DNA from: Adlercreutzia sp. ZJ473
GTDB taxonomy: Bacteria > Actinomycetota > Coriobacteriia > Coriobacteriales > Eggerthellaceae
Direction: 5' to 3'
Assembly (NCBI RefSeq): GCF_013185065.1
Contig: NZ_JAAVTO010000023.1
Location: 1-39,797 of the forward strand
Length of the DNA: 39,797 nucleotides
Shown here: piece by piece, positions 15,378 to 22,948 of the stretch
How the letters are laid out: each line of letters begins with the position of its first letter
Numbering within the stretch: the stretch's first letter is position 1
The notes under the pieces: generated by a model
Told to the model about the DNA's origin: nothing
Seen by the model: only the letters and a program-made list of their open reading frames with translations
Database searches by the model: none
Position numbers and translations under genes: made by a program

Positions 15378-16652
15378 CTACGCCGAGATGACCCGCTGGT
15401 ACAGCGCCTCGAGGCGCACGACGAACTTCGACTGGGCGTAGCGCTCGAACACGCTCTCCGCGATGCGCTCCCGGCGCAGGGGCGCTGCGGCCGTGCGGTC
15501 GAGCTCGCCCACGATGGCGCGCGCGAGGGCCTCGTCATCGTCGACGTCGACGAGCGTGCCGCATTCCGGCGTGACGAACTCGGGCAGGCCGCCTTGGTTC
15601 GTCGCCACGACGGGCAGCCCGCACGCCATGGCCTCGAGCGCCACCAGGCCGAACGGCTCGCGCCGCGACGGCATGGCGAACAGGTCGGCCGCGTTGTAGA
15701 GCCTGCGCAGGCTGTCCTGCAGCTGATGTCCCAGGAAGTACGTGCGCGAGAGCCCCAGATCGGCGTGCAGGCGCTCGAGCGCCTCGCGCTCCTCGCCGCT
15801 GCCGGCGAGCAGGGTGACGACGTCGGGGTGCTCGCGCTCGTAGCGCGCGGCGGCGCGCAGCAGCACGTCGACGCCCTTGAAGTTGGTGAGCTTCCCTGCG
15901 AACAGCACGACGCGCTCTCCCTGGCAGGGAACGTGGTGCTCCTTGAGCAGCGAGGCGCGGTCGACGTCCTCGCGGTAGAAGACGTCCTCGTTGTAGCCGT
16001 TCAGCAGCAGCACCATCTTCTCGGCTGCGGCGGGGATGGTCGACACGGTGTCCTCGTAGTTGTCCTTCGAGATGGCGATGATGCTGTGGCACAAGCGCAC
16101 CGTCTCGTCGGCGAGCTCGTGGAAGCGCGGCCACTTGCGGTAGCCCATCATGTCGGTGCCGTGAGCTGTGACGATGGTGGGCACGCCGGTCTTCGCGGCC
16201 ACGTTGGCGAGCAGCCACACGTGCTGGGCGTGGATGATGTCGGGCTCGAACTCGCGCACGGCGGCGCTGACGGCTGCGGTGAACGCCGTCAGGTAGCGCT
16301 CGAGCTGGTCGTCGTCCAGGTCGTCGAACGTCGTCAGGCTGCGCGGGTGGGTGGTGAAGCAGGGGAAGTTGAACGGCAGCGGGCTCGTCGGGCTGCTGCC
16401 GTCGCCTGCCGCCGGCTTGCCGGCGAGCGCGTCGTTGGCGGCTGGGTCGCCAGCCAGCGCGTGCTGCCCGCCTTCGGCGTCGAAGTAGACCGGGCGCAGC
16501 GAAACCCCGTCGAGCGGTGCCGGAACGCGGTTCTCGGGGAACACGATGCAGACGTCGTGCCCGCGCTTGGCGAGGTGCTGCGCGGTGTTCATGGTGTACG
16601 TGCCGCTTCCCGACCCTTCGAGCGGAAAGTGGTTGACCAGGAGAATCTTCAT
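15378..16652 (-). CDS. Glycosyltransferase family 4 protein
   Basis: A GT-B fold glycosyltransferase: the N-terminal motif MKILLVNHFPLEGSGSGTYT is typical of GT4, the C-terminal half has KLTNFKGVDVLLRAA, and the nucleotide-sugar motif EPFGLVALE (EX7E) is present. It probably transfers a sugar to a lipid or other glycan acceptor; donor and acceptor cannot be read from sequence. ATG 16652 has GGAGG 6 nt upstream; the frame is open further 5' without a better start. Residues ~65-84 are a tandem duplication of a 10-residue unit (ALAGDPAAND / ALAGKPAAGD). The converging end is ~50 bp from the alkyltransferase-like gene's start. Confidence 0.88.
   Translation of the reverse strand: MKILLVNHFPLEGSGSGTYTMNTAQHLAKRGHDVCIVFPENRVPAPLDGVSLRPVYFDAEGGQHALAGDPAANDALAGKPAAGDGSSPTSPLPFNFPCFTTHPRSLTTFDDLDDDQLERYLTAFTAAVSAAVREFEPDIIHAQHVWLLANVAAKTGVPTIVTAHGTDMMGYRKWPRFHELADETVRLCHSIIAISKDNYEDTVSTIPAAAEKMVLLLNGYNEDVFYREDVDRASLLKEHHVPCQGERVVLFAGKLTNFKGVDVLLRAAARYEREHPDVVTLLAGSGEEREALERLHADLGLSRTYFLGHQLQDSLRRLYNAADLFAMPSRREPFGLVALEAMACGLPVVATNQGGLPEFVTPECGTLVDVDDDEALARAIVGELDRTAAAPLRRERIAESVFERYAQSKFVVRLEALYQRVISA
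16401..16460 (-). repeat. 30-bp tandem duplication in the glycosyltransferase gene
   Basis: Two adjacent 30-bp units encode ALAGDPAAND and ALAGKPAAGD (8 of 10 residues identical). They sit in a loop between N-terminal strands, an Ala/Gly/Pro-rich region absent from the GT4 core. Confidence 0.65.
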
Positions 16653-16829
16653 GGGGGCCTCCAATGCGTGCGAGACGATGGCGGACGGGCACGTGCGCCG
16701 CGTCCAATGCACCATTGTACCGCATGAGCCCCCCATCCGTCGCTCACCTGCGCACACGCGCTTCCGCCAGAGGGGGCCGGAGGTCGAAGAAGGCCAAGGT
16801 CCGCGTCCGATGGCTTGGCTTCCTTGCGT

Positions 16830-16887
16830 ATTCGCGAATTGTGGAGGAGCAATAACTCGGAACCTCGTCGCGTTGCTGCGCTAGAAT
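16830..16887 (+). promoter_or_regulatory. Palindrome and candidate -10 upstream of rpe
   Basis: ATTCGCGAAT (16830-16839) is a perfect 10-bp palindrome. TAGAAT (16882-16887) is a good -10 about 38 bp before the rpe start; no strong -35 is seen at the usual distance. The region separates divergent genes, so the palindrome could serve either. Confidence 0.35.
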
Positions 16888-16925
16888 AGGCGCGGTGCAT
16901 ACATCCGCGAGTGCAAGGACATTCC

Positions 16926-17648
16926 ATGTTTCAACCAGTGAAGATCGCCCCCTCCATCCTGTCCGCCAACTTCATGAGCTTCCAGGCCGACATCGACCTG
17001 ATCGAGCGGGCGGGCGCAGGGTACGTGCACTACGACGTGATCGACGGGCACTTCGCCCCGAACCTCACGGTGGGCATCCCCGTGCTCAAGCAGCTGGTGA
17101 AGTCGACGAGCCTGCCCGTTGACGTGCACCTCATGATCGACAACCCGGAGCGCGAGCTGCCGTGGTTCCTCGACGTGCTCCAAGGCGCCGCCGACCCGAC
17201 GGCGTGCGTCGTCACCGTGCACGCCGAGGCGCTCTACGGCCCTCAGCTCGCACGTGCCGTCGAGGTCATCCACGCGGCGGGCTGCAAGGCCGCCGTGGCG
17301 CTGAAGCCGTGCACGCCGGTCGCGGTGCTGGCCCCGGTCATCGCCGAGCTCGAGATGGTGCTCGTGATGAGCGTCGAGCCGGGGTTCTCGGGGCAGAGCT
17401 ACATCGAGGGGTCGGACGCGAAGGTGGCCGAGGTGGTGGCCCTCGCGCGCGCGGCGGGCGCGAGCCCGCTCATCGAGGTGGACGGCGGCGTCGGCGTGGC
17501 CACGGCCCCGCTTCTGGCGGCTGCGGGCGCTGACGTGCTCGTGTGCGGAAACGCCGTGTTCGCGGCCGAGGACCCGGCGGCGGCGCTCATGCGCATCGAG
17601 CAGGCGGCGGACGAGGCGCGCGAGGCCACTCTCGCCGCGCAGGCATAG
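16926..17648 (+). CDS. rpe: Ribulose-phosphate 3-epimerase
   Basis: Interconverts ribulose-5-phosphate and xylulose-5-phosphate in the pentose phosphate pathway. TIM-barrel motifs: KIAPSILSANF, HYDVIDGHFAPNLTVG, DVHLMIDNPE, SVEPGFSGQSYI and EVDGGVG, giving the metal-binding His/Asp set. ATG 16926 has AAGGA 7 nt upstream; GTG 16911 in frame is less likely. The 240-residue product ends with a short acidic/Ala-rich helix slightly beyond the usual ~220. Confidence 0.95.
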   Translation: MFQPVKIAPSILSANFMSFQADIDLIERAGAGYVHYDVIDGHFAPNLTVGIPVLKQLVKSTSLPVDVHLMIDNPERELPWFLDVLQGAADPTACVVTVHAEALYGPQLARAVEVIHAAGCKAAVALKPCTPVAVLAPVIAELEMVLVMSVEPGFSGQSYIEGSDAKVAEVVALARAAGASPLIEVDGGVGVATAPLLAAAGADVLVCGNAVFAAEDPAAALMRIEQAADEAREATLAAQA

Positions 17649-17765
17649 AGGCGCGCGGCGGGCGCGTGGCGGCGACGGAGGCGCGAACGTGTGACGGGTG
17701 CGGGCGCGACGGCTACGCGCGCGACGGCCGCGCGAGCGCAGGTCAGCCAACGCGTGCCAGCGCGG

Positions 17766-17815
17766 CGCCAGCTGCGCTTCGCCCAAAAACGCGCCGCCAA
17801 CTGCGCTTCGCCCAA
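17766..17815 (+). repeat. Direct repeat upstream of the cysteine desulfurase gene
   Basis: A 21-bp unit ending CTGCGCTTCGCCCAA occurs at 17766-17786 and 17795-17815 with one mismatch (CGCCAG versus CGCCAA), a 29-bp period. It lies ~45 bp before the gene start in the 211-bp gap after rpe. Role unknown. Confidence 0.65.
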
Positions 17816-17859
17816 GCGCGCCGCCCGTTTCACCCACGAAGAAGGAGGCTTGAAGCTGC

Positions 17860-19065
17860 ATGCCAGCTAAGGTAACGGACACCTACGTGTACCTCGACTA
17901 CGCGGCCACCGCACCTCTGTGCGAGGAGGCGGCGCGCGCGATGGAGTCCTATCTCGTGCCGGGGCGCGCGAACCTCGCCGCAGGGGGCAACGCGAACTCG
18001 CTGCACTCCGCGGGGCGCGCGGCGTTCGAGCACATGGAGCGCGCACGCCGCCAGGTGGCGCATGCCCTCGGCGCAACGCGGCCCGACGAGATCGTGTTCA
18101 CCTCGGGGGCTACCGAGGCCGACGACGCGGCGATGCTCGGGCTTTCGCGCGCCGCTGCCGACGCGCGCCGCCGCAGGGGAGCGGGCGGGTTTGCGCCACA
18201 CGTGATCACCACGGCCCTCGAGCACGACGCGGTGCTCGCGCCCGCGCGCCGCTTGGAGGCGGACGGCATGCGCGTGACGTACCTGGCGCCGAACGCGCGC
18301 GGGTTCGTGGAGCCCGCCTCGCTCGAGGCGGCGATCGACGAGGATACGGTGCTCGTGTCGGTGCAGATGGCGAACTCGGAGGTGGGCTCCATCCAGCCGG
18401 TGGCCGAGCTCGCGCGCATCGCGCACGCGCACGGGGCGCTCTTCCATACCGACGCCACGCAGGCGCTCGGCAAAGTGCGCGTCGACGTGGGCGAGCTCGG
18501 CGTCGACGCAGCCTCGTTCTCGGGCCACAAGGTGGGCGGGCCGAAGGGCGTAGGGGCGCTGTACCTGCGCGCCCGCACGCCGTTCGTCCCTCAGCAGCTC
18601 GGCGGCGGGCAGGAGGGCGGCCGACGCAGCGGCACGCAGAACGTGTGCGGCATCGCGGGCTTCGCGGCAGCGGTCACCGCGGCGGTGGAAGGCGCCGAGG
18701 CCGAGGCCGAGCGCCTGCGCGCGCTGCGCGACCAGCTCTACGCGGGCCTCGCGGCGTTCGGGCCCGTGAGCGCCACGGTGCCGGTGGCTCCCGGCGCGCG
18801 CGACTACCTGCCCAACATCGTGCACGTGCTCGTCGACGGCCTCGAGAGCGAGACGCTCATCCTGCGCTTCGACATGATGGGCTTCGGCGTCTCGGGCGGC
18901 AGCGCGTGCTCGTCGCACTCGCTCGAGCCGAGCCACGTCCTGCGCGCCATCGGCGTGCAGGGGGACGCCGCCTACGGTGCCCTGCGCGTGTCGATGGGCC
19001 GCTACACCACACATGAGGACGTCGATGCGTTCCTCGCCGCCGTCCCGAGAGCGCTTGAATGGTAA
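17860..19065 (+). CDS. Cysteine desulfurase (NifS/IscS family)
   Basis: A PLP enzyme removing sulfur from cysteine for Fe-S clusters or thio-modification of tRNA. It opens with VYLDYAATAPL; the PLP-lysine motif SFSGHKVGGPKG is near residue 224 and the catalytic Cys in GSACSSHS near 350. The spacing and SACSSHS motif fit the NifS-like/IscS group. The 401-residue length is typical. AGGAGG (17843-17848) precedes ATG 17860. No iscU or mnmA neighbour is present, so the acceptor is not known. Confidence 0.92.
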   Translation: MPAKVTDTYVYLDYAATAPLCEEAARAMESYLVPGRANLAAGGNANSLHSAGRAAFEHMERARRQVAHALGATRPDEIVFTSGATEADDAAMLGLSRAAADARRRRGAGGFAPHVITTALEHDAVLAPARRLEADGMRVTYLAPNARGFVEPASLEAAIDEDTVLVSVQMANSEVGSIQPVAELARIAHAHGALFHTDATQALGKVRVDVGELGVDAASFSGHKVGGPKGVGALYLRARTPFVPQQLGGGQEGGRRSGTQNVCGIAGFAAAVTAAVEGAEAEAERLRALRDQLYAGLAAFGPVSATVPVAPGARDYLPNIVHVLVDGLESETLILRFDMMGFGVSGGSACSSHSLEPSHVLRAIGVQGDAAYGALRVSMGRYTTHEDVDAFLAAVPRALEW

Positions 19066-19105
19066 AGTAGGCTACGGCAAAGGAAATCACGCAGCATGCG
19101 GAAAA

Positions 19106-19223
19106 GTCAGCGAGGGTGCTTGAGGTGATTCGCATGGCTCCGCCGCGCTGCCAAGCGTACTTCGGTACGCGCCGTGCAGCGCGCAAGGGGGCAGGCGGAC
19201 CGCCTCAAGTGCCCGCAGCGTCG
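19106..19223 (+). repeat. 118-bp intergenic element, copy B (large stem-loop)
   Basis: Begins GTCAGCGAG (19106-19114), has the core GCGTACTTCG (19155-19164) and ends GCAGCGTCG (19215-19223), like copy A. It folds as a long stem: GGGTGCTTGAGG (19114-19125) with CCTCAAGTGCCC (19203-19214), GCGCTGC (19145-19151) with GCAGCGC (19176-19182), and apical GCGTAC-TTCG-GTACGC (19155-19170) with a stable UUCG tetraloop. It could be a structured RNA or mobile repeat in the leader of the next gene. Confidence 0.7.
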
Positions 19224-19227
19224 ACGA

Positions 19228-19257
19228 TTCCGTTTGTTGCGTCAGCAACGAACGGAA
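19228..19257 (+). promoter_or_regulatory. Hairpin abutting the PHP phosphatase start codon
   Basis: TTCCGTT (19228-19234) and GTTGC (19236-19240) pair with GCAAC (19245-19249) and AACGGAA (19251-19257) around a GTCA loop, with one central mismatch. The 3' arm ends one base before ATG 19259, so the place where a ribosome-binding site would sit is inside the stem. Possible translational control. Confidence 0.5.
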
Positions 19258-19258
19258 C

Positions 19259-20080
19259 ATGAGAATGGAACTCATCAACACGCACTGCCACTCCAAGTAC
19301 TGCGGGCATGGGGTCGGCGAGATCGAGGAGTACGCGGCCGCTGCGGAGGCGGCGGGCATCACCACGCTGGCGTTCACCGAGCACTACCCGCTCACGCCGG
19401 CGTTCGACCCCGACGAGTACCTCTCGGTGCTGCCCGAGAACATGCCGCGGTATCTGGAGGCCGTCGAGGCCGCGCGCCGCGCGCATCCGAAGCTCGAGAT
19501 CATCACGGGCGTCGAGATGGACTACCTCGGCGATGACGAGGACCGCGTGATCACCGAGGCTGACCTGGCGCCCTTCACGCTGCGGCTCGGCTCGGTGCAC
19601 TTCGTGGACGCCTGGGCCTTCGATGACCCGGCCCAGCGCGACCGCTGGGAGGAGCCCGGCGCGCCCGACGCCATCTGGAAGCGCTACTTCGAGCTGTGGT
19701 GCGACGCGGCGTCCGACGCGGCGCAGCCCTACCACGTGATGTCGCATCCTGACCTCGCGAAGAAGTTCGCCTACTACCCCAGCTACGACGTGGCGCCCCT
19801 CTACGAGGCGGCGGCCGAGGCAGCGGCGGCCGGCGGGCGCATGATCGAGCTGAACACCTCGGGCAGCTACTACGCCTGCGCCGAGATGTTCCCCGCGCCT
19901 GCGCTCCTGCGGGCGTTCTGCCGCGCAGGCGTCCCCTGCACGGTGGGCACCGACGCGCACGAGCCGGCCAACGTGGCGCGCGACATCGAGCGCGGCTACG
20001 CGGCCCTGTACGAGGCGGGTTACCGGGTCGTCACCGTCCCGACGGCCACGGGCGACCGCCGAACCATTACCATCGAGTAA
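19259..20080 (+). CDS. PHP-family phosphatase, histidinol-phosphatase-like (HisK/HisJ)
   Basis: A PHP-fold metal-dependent phosphoesterase. Metal-ligand motifs: NTHCHSKYCGHG at the N terminus, FTEHYPL, GVEMDYL, GSVHFVDAW, VMSHPDL and GTDAHEP near the C terminus. The 273-residue length and order match histidinol-phosphatase HisK of histidine synthesis, but no his gene is nearby, so another sugar or nucleoside phosphate is possible. ATG 19259 and ATG 19265 are both possible and neither has a clear ribosome-binding site because a hairpin occupies it. Confidence 0.85.
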   Translation: MRMELINTHCHSKYCGHGVGEIEEYAAAAEAAGITTLAFTEHYPLTPAFDPDEYLSVLPENMPRYLEAVEAARRAHPKLEIITGVEMDYLGDDEDRVITEADLAPFTLRLGSVHFVDAWAFDDPAQRDRWEEPGAPDAIWKRYFELWCDAASDAAQPYHVMSHPDLAKKFAYYPSYDVAPLYEAAAEAAAAGGRMIELNTSGSYYACAEMFPAPALLRAFCRAGVPCTVGTDAHEPANVARDIERGYAALYEAGYRVVTVPTATGDRRTITIE

Positions 20081-20112
20081 GCGCTGCTCGCGCTCGGGCG
20101 CGCACAGGCTCG

Positions 20113-20147
20113 GCTCGGGCGCGAGCCTGCCCGGCCCGCGCCCGAGC
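20113..20147 (+). terminator. GC-rich inverted repeat after the PHP gene
   Basis: GCTCGGGCGCG (20113-20123) pairs perfectly with CGCGCCCGAGC (20137-20147) around a 13-nt loop, 33 bp past the PHP stop. No T-run follows, so it may be a non-canonical terminator or mRNA-stabilising stem. Confidence 0.4.
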
Positions 20148-20187
20148 AGGCTCGGCAGCGCGCGGCAGATCGGACGAAGGAGGCATC

Positions 20188-21123
20188 ATGGCGCTGTTCA
20201 ACCGAAGAGACCCCCAGGGAACGTCGAGCGGCGAGGAGGCGTCGAAGAGGGGGGCGCTCGTCAAGCGCCCGGCCCGCGCCATCGCCAAGGCGGCGCCGGC
20301 GTTCACCGTCGGCTCGCTCGAGGCGGCGCTGCTCAAGGAGTTTCCCGCGCAGGACGCGGAGGAGTGGGACCGCACGGGCCTTCTGGTGGGGGAGGCGGCG
20401 CTTCCCGTCGAGCGCGTGGCCGTGGCGCTCGACCCCACGGTGGCCGCCATCCGCGAGGCCGCCCGCGGCGGCGCCAACGTGCTCGTGACGCACCACCCCG
20501 CCTTCCTCGCGCCGCCGACGTCGTTCGCGCCCGGAAGCTCGGTGGCGACGAGCCCCGGCGCGGGCGTGTGGGCCGCCATCCAGAACCGCGTGGCGCTCAT
20601 GGACTTCCACACGGCGCTCGACGTGAGCCCGCAGGCCGCGCGCGTGCTGCCGGGCATGCTGGGGCTCGCGTTCACGGGCCGCTTCGTCGAGCCGCTCTCG
20701 GGCTCGAGGCGCAAGGGGTACGGGCAGATCTGCGACGTGCCTGCCGCCGGCGACGGGCCGCGCACGCTCGCGCAGCTGGCCGCGCGCTGCACGGCGGTGT
20801 TCGGGAGGGCGCCGCGCGTGTGGGGCGAGTTCGACCGCTCGCTGCGCACGGTGGTGACGGCCACGGGCTCGGCGGGCACCTGCGGCCGCGCGGCGCTTGC
20901 GGCGGGGGCGGACTGCCTCGTCTGCGGCGAGGTGAAGTACCACGAGGCGCTCGACCTCTCGGGTGCGGGCCTGGCCATCGTCGAGCTCGGGCACGACGTG
21001 AGCGAGCTTCCGCTCGTGGCGGTGCTGGCCGAGGCGCTCGCGCGCGTGGGCGTGGCGAAGGACGCCATCATGGTGATCGACCAGTCGGGCAACTGGGCTG
21101 CGCCCGAGGCGCTGCGCGTCTAG
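20188..21123 (+). CDS. Nif3-like dinuclear metal centre protein (DUF34)
   Basis: The family forms hexameric rings with a two-metal site; its physiological role is unsettled (sometimes annotated GTP cyclohydrolase I type 2). Motifs: EEWDRTGLLVG, VLVTHHPAF (metal His) and, near the end, GEVKYHEALDL with ELGHDVSE. An N-terminal extension of ~45 residues rich in Lys/Arg/Ala precedes FTVGSLEAALL. GAAGGAGG precedes ATG 20188. The following zinc-ribbon gene is a very common partner. Confidence 0.9.
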   Translation: MALFNRRDPQGTSSGEEASKRGALVKRPARAIAKAAPAFTVGSLEAALLKEFPAQDAEEWDRTGLLVGEAALPVERVAVALDPTVAAIREAARGGANVLVTHHPAFLAPPTSFAPGSSVATSPGAGVWAAIQNRVALMDFHTALDVSPQAARVLPGMLGLAFTGRFVEPLSGSRRKGYGQICDVPAAGDGPRTLAQLAARCTAVFGRAPRVWGEFDRSLRTVVTATGSAGTCGRAALAAGADCLVCGEVKYHEALDLSGAGLAIVELGHDVSELPLVAVLAEALARVGVAKDAIMVIDQSGNWAAPEALRV

Positions 21124-21263
21124 CGCCGCCGGGCAGCCGGGCCGCGCTCGAGCCGTTGGGCGGCGCCGGGCGGTTTTCGCGCGCGCTGCGGAAAACGCGG
21201 GCGCCAGGGCGCGCGTCTTGGCGTATAGTTGAACCATCACTTCGCAAGCAAGGGGGTCACACC

Positions 21264-21983
21264 ATGGAAGCCCAGCACGACGACATCGCCGGCCTGCTTC
21301 AGATCCAGCAGATCGACCTGGACATCCTGCGCCTGAACAAGCAGCTCGAGGAGCTCCCGCAGCGCGCCGTCATCATGGAGGCGCGCAAGAAGCGCGAGGC
21401 CGTAGGCGGCAAGCGCGCCAAGGTCGACGCCCTCAAGAAGGACGCCGCGCAGCGCCTTTCCCGCATCAGCGACGAGGACGCCTCGCTTGCGAAGAAGGAG
21501 GCGGGCACGCAGGCGGCCATCGAGGCGGCCAGCGGCAACTACCGCAACGTCGAGGCGCGCACCAAGGAGCTCGCGGGCATCGCCAAGCGCCGCGCCAAGC
21601 TCGCGGACGACCGCGCGAAGGCGAGCGACGAGCTCGACAAGATCACGCAGCTCGAGACGCAGGTGCTGCGCGCGCTCTCCGACATCGACGCCGCCGAGGC
21701 CCGCGCGGTCGAGTCGTTCAAGCGGGAGGGCGGCGCGCTCAAGATGGGCGTCGCCAAGCTCGAGGCCGAGCGCGCCGAGCTCGCCAGCCGCATGACCCCG
21801 GCGGTGCTGAGGCTCTACGAGAAGACCGCCGCGCGCACCGGCGGCGTGGCGGTCGGCGCGCTGAACGGCGACCGCTGCGGCGTGTGCCGCGCCGCCATCG
21901 AGGGCGGCCGCCTCATCGAGCTGAAGGCCCACGCGCCCCTCGGCACCTGCCCCTCCTGCAAGCGCCTCCTCATCGTAGAGTAG
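21264..21983 (+). CDS. Coiled-coil protein with C4 zinc ribbon (DUF164/CT398-like)
   Basis: The 239-residue product is a long helical hairpin (residues ~10-175, heptad-like Lys/Glu/Ala-rich) ending in a zinc ribbon with CGVC and CPSC. The frame is open far upstream, overlapping the Nif3-like gene, but ATG 21264 with AAGGGGG at 21250-21256 begins the recognisable MEAQHDDIAGLLQIQQIDLD. Family function is not established; the genomic partner is Nif3-like. A shared terminator with rpmB follows. Confidence 0.88.
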   Translation: MEAQHDDIAGLLQIQQIDLDILRLNKQLEELPQRAVIMEARKKREAVGGKRAKVDALKKDAAQRLSRISDEDASLAKKEAGTQAAIEAASGNYRNVEARTKELAGIAKRRAKLADDRAKASDELDKITQLETQVLRALSDIDAAEARAVESFKREGGALKMGVAKLEAERAELASRMTPAVLRLYEKTAARTGGVAVGALNGDRCGVCRAAIEGGRLIELKAHAPLGTCPSCKRLLIVE

Positions 21984-22022
21984 GGGAGCGAAGCGAGAAG
22001 CCCGCATAAATCTCCCCAACGC

Positions 22023-22048
22023 AAAAAAGCCCGCGCGAGCGGGCTTTT
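22023..22048. terminator. Bidirectional terminator between zinc-ribbon gene and rpmB
   Basis: GCCCGC (22029-22034), loop GCGA, GCGGGC (22039-22044), TTTT on the plus side and a run of six A before it (22023-22028), giving T6 on the minus strand. It serves the converging zinc-ribbon gene and rpmB. Confidence 0.85.
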
Positions 22049-22084
22049 CGATGCCGTGAGCGAAGCAGGCTCGCGAGCGGGCCC

Positions 22085-22276
22085 TTAGGCGCGCTCGACC
22101 TTGCCGGCCTTCAGGCAGGAGGTGCACACGTTGGCCTTGCGCACGTGACCCTTGGCGTCCTTGATGGTCACCTTCTGCACGTTGGGCTTGAACCAGCGGT
22201 TGGTCACACGATGGGAGTGGCTGATGCTGCGACCAGCAACAGGCTTCTTACCGCAAACTTCGCAAATCTTAGACAT
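22085..22276 (-). CDS. rpmB: 50S ribosomal protein L28
   Basis: 63 residues, MSKICEVCGKKPVAGRS through CTSCLKAGKVERA. Both zinc-ribbon pairs (CEVC, CTSC) are present, so this is the C+ zinc-binding form. ATG 22276 has GGAG 9 nt upstream; the in-frame ATG 22291 only adds five residues not found in L28. Monocistronic, with its own promoter and terminator. Confidence 0.96.
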   Translation of the reverse strand: MSKICEVCGKKPVAGRSISHSHRVTNRWFKPNVQKVTIKDAKGHVRKANVCTSCLKAGKVERA

Positions 22277-22334
22277 TCGTATCAACTCCAATAATATTCT
22301 CGGCCTAAACCGGTTAGGACAAAAAAGCCCTAAT

Positions 22335-22364
22335 ACTATATCACATAAAACAACACCCCTTCAA
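22335..22364 (-). promoter_or_regulatory. rpmB promoter
   Basis: On the minus strand, TTGAAG (22364-22359), an 18-bp spacer and TATAGT (22340-22335) form a good sigma-70-type promoter ~60 bp from the start codon. Between it and the gene lies a near-palindrome (22304-22318, CCTAA and TTAGG arms around ACCGG) that could fold in the leader. Confidence 0.6.
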
Positions 22365-22525
22365 GAATAATTTATGGAATATGGGCGCCTGCCTGCGCAA
22401 GCCTGCCATCGCGCGTTTAGCCCATGCGCTATACTGCATAAGATGAGCTTACGGCGGTCCCGCAGGCTCGCGCGCGCGTGGCTCGCGTGCGCGCCGCGGC
22501 GCCGCTGACACATGAAAGGAGCATC

Positions 22526-22873
22526 ATGAGCATGAGCATTCCCGGTAATCTCCATGTTGCCAATGACGTGCTGGCCGACATCGTCGGAAACGCCGCCATG
22601 GAGTGCTACGGCGTGGTGGGCATGACCGCCCCGAACGCCGCTGACGGCATTGCAAAGATCCTTCCTGCGTCGCGCCTGCGCCGCGGCGTCGTTGTCAACA
22701 CCACTGACGAGGGCATCCACGTGGAGCTCTACGTCGTCATCGAGTACGGCACCAACATCAGCACCGTCTCGCAGAACCTCATCGACCAGGTGAGCTTCGC
22801 GCTGAAGGAGTACGCGCGCGTTCCTCTGGAAGGCGTGGAGGTACACGTGCAGGACGTCAAGGTACGCCGCTAG
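22526..22873 (+). CDS. Asp23/Gls24-family envelope stress protein
   Basis: 115 residues matching the Asp23/YloU group: VANDVLADIVGNAAMECYGVVGM, then VELYVVIEYGTNIS and VNVHVQ-like VEVHVQDVKV at the end. In Firmicutes the homologue YloU is encoded directly upstream of the YloV/FakA gene, as here. ATG 22526 has AAAGGAG just upstream; further in-frame starts are GC-rich noise. It may localise near the membrane; the molecular role is not defined. Confidence 0.9.
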   Translation: MSMSIPGNLHVANDVLADIVGNAAMECYGVVGMTAPNAADGIAKILPASRLRRGVVVNTTDEGIHVELYVVIEYGTNISTVSQNLIDQVSFALKEYARVPLEGVEVHVQDVKVRR

Positions 22874-22948
22874 CCCCGCTTTCGGGAGGGCGCGCGCAAG
22901 GGGATCTGCCGCCGCGCGCTCGCATCATTAAGGAGAGAACGAACCGCC

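Noticed and set aside
14641-15441. Plus-strand frame across the gpsA-alkyltransferase gap
   Set aside because: It runs through repeat DNA and then antisense to the alkyltransferase-like gene; no ribosome-binding site or domain.
20364-21263. Upstream extension of the zinc-ribbon protein frame over the Nif3-like gene
   Set aside because: The extension is out-of-frame shadow of the Nif3-like gene; ATG 21264 with a strong ribosome-binding site begins the conserved part.
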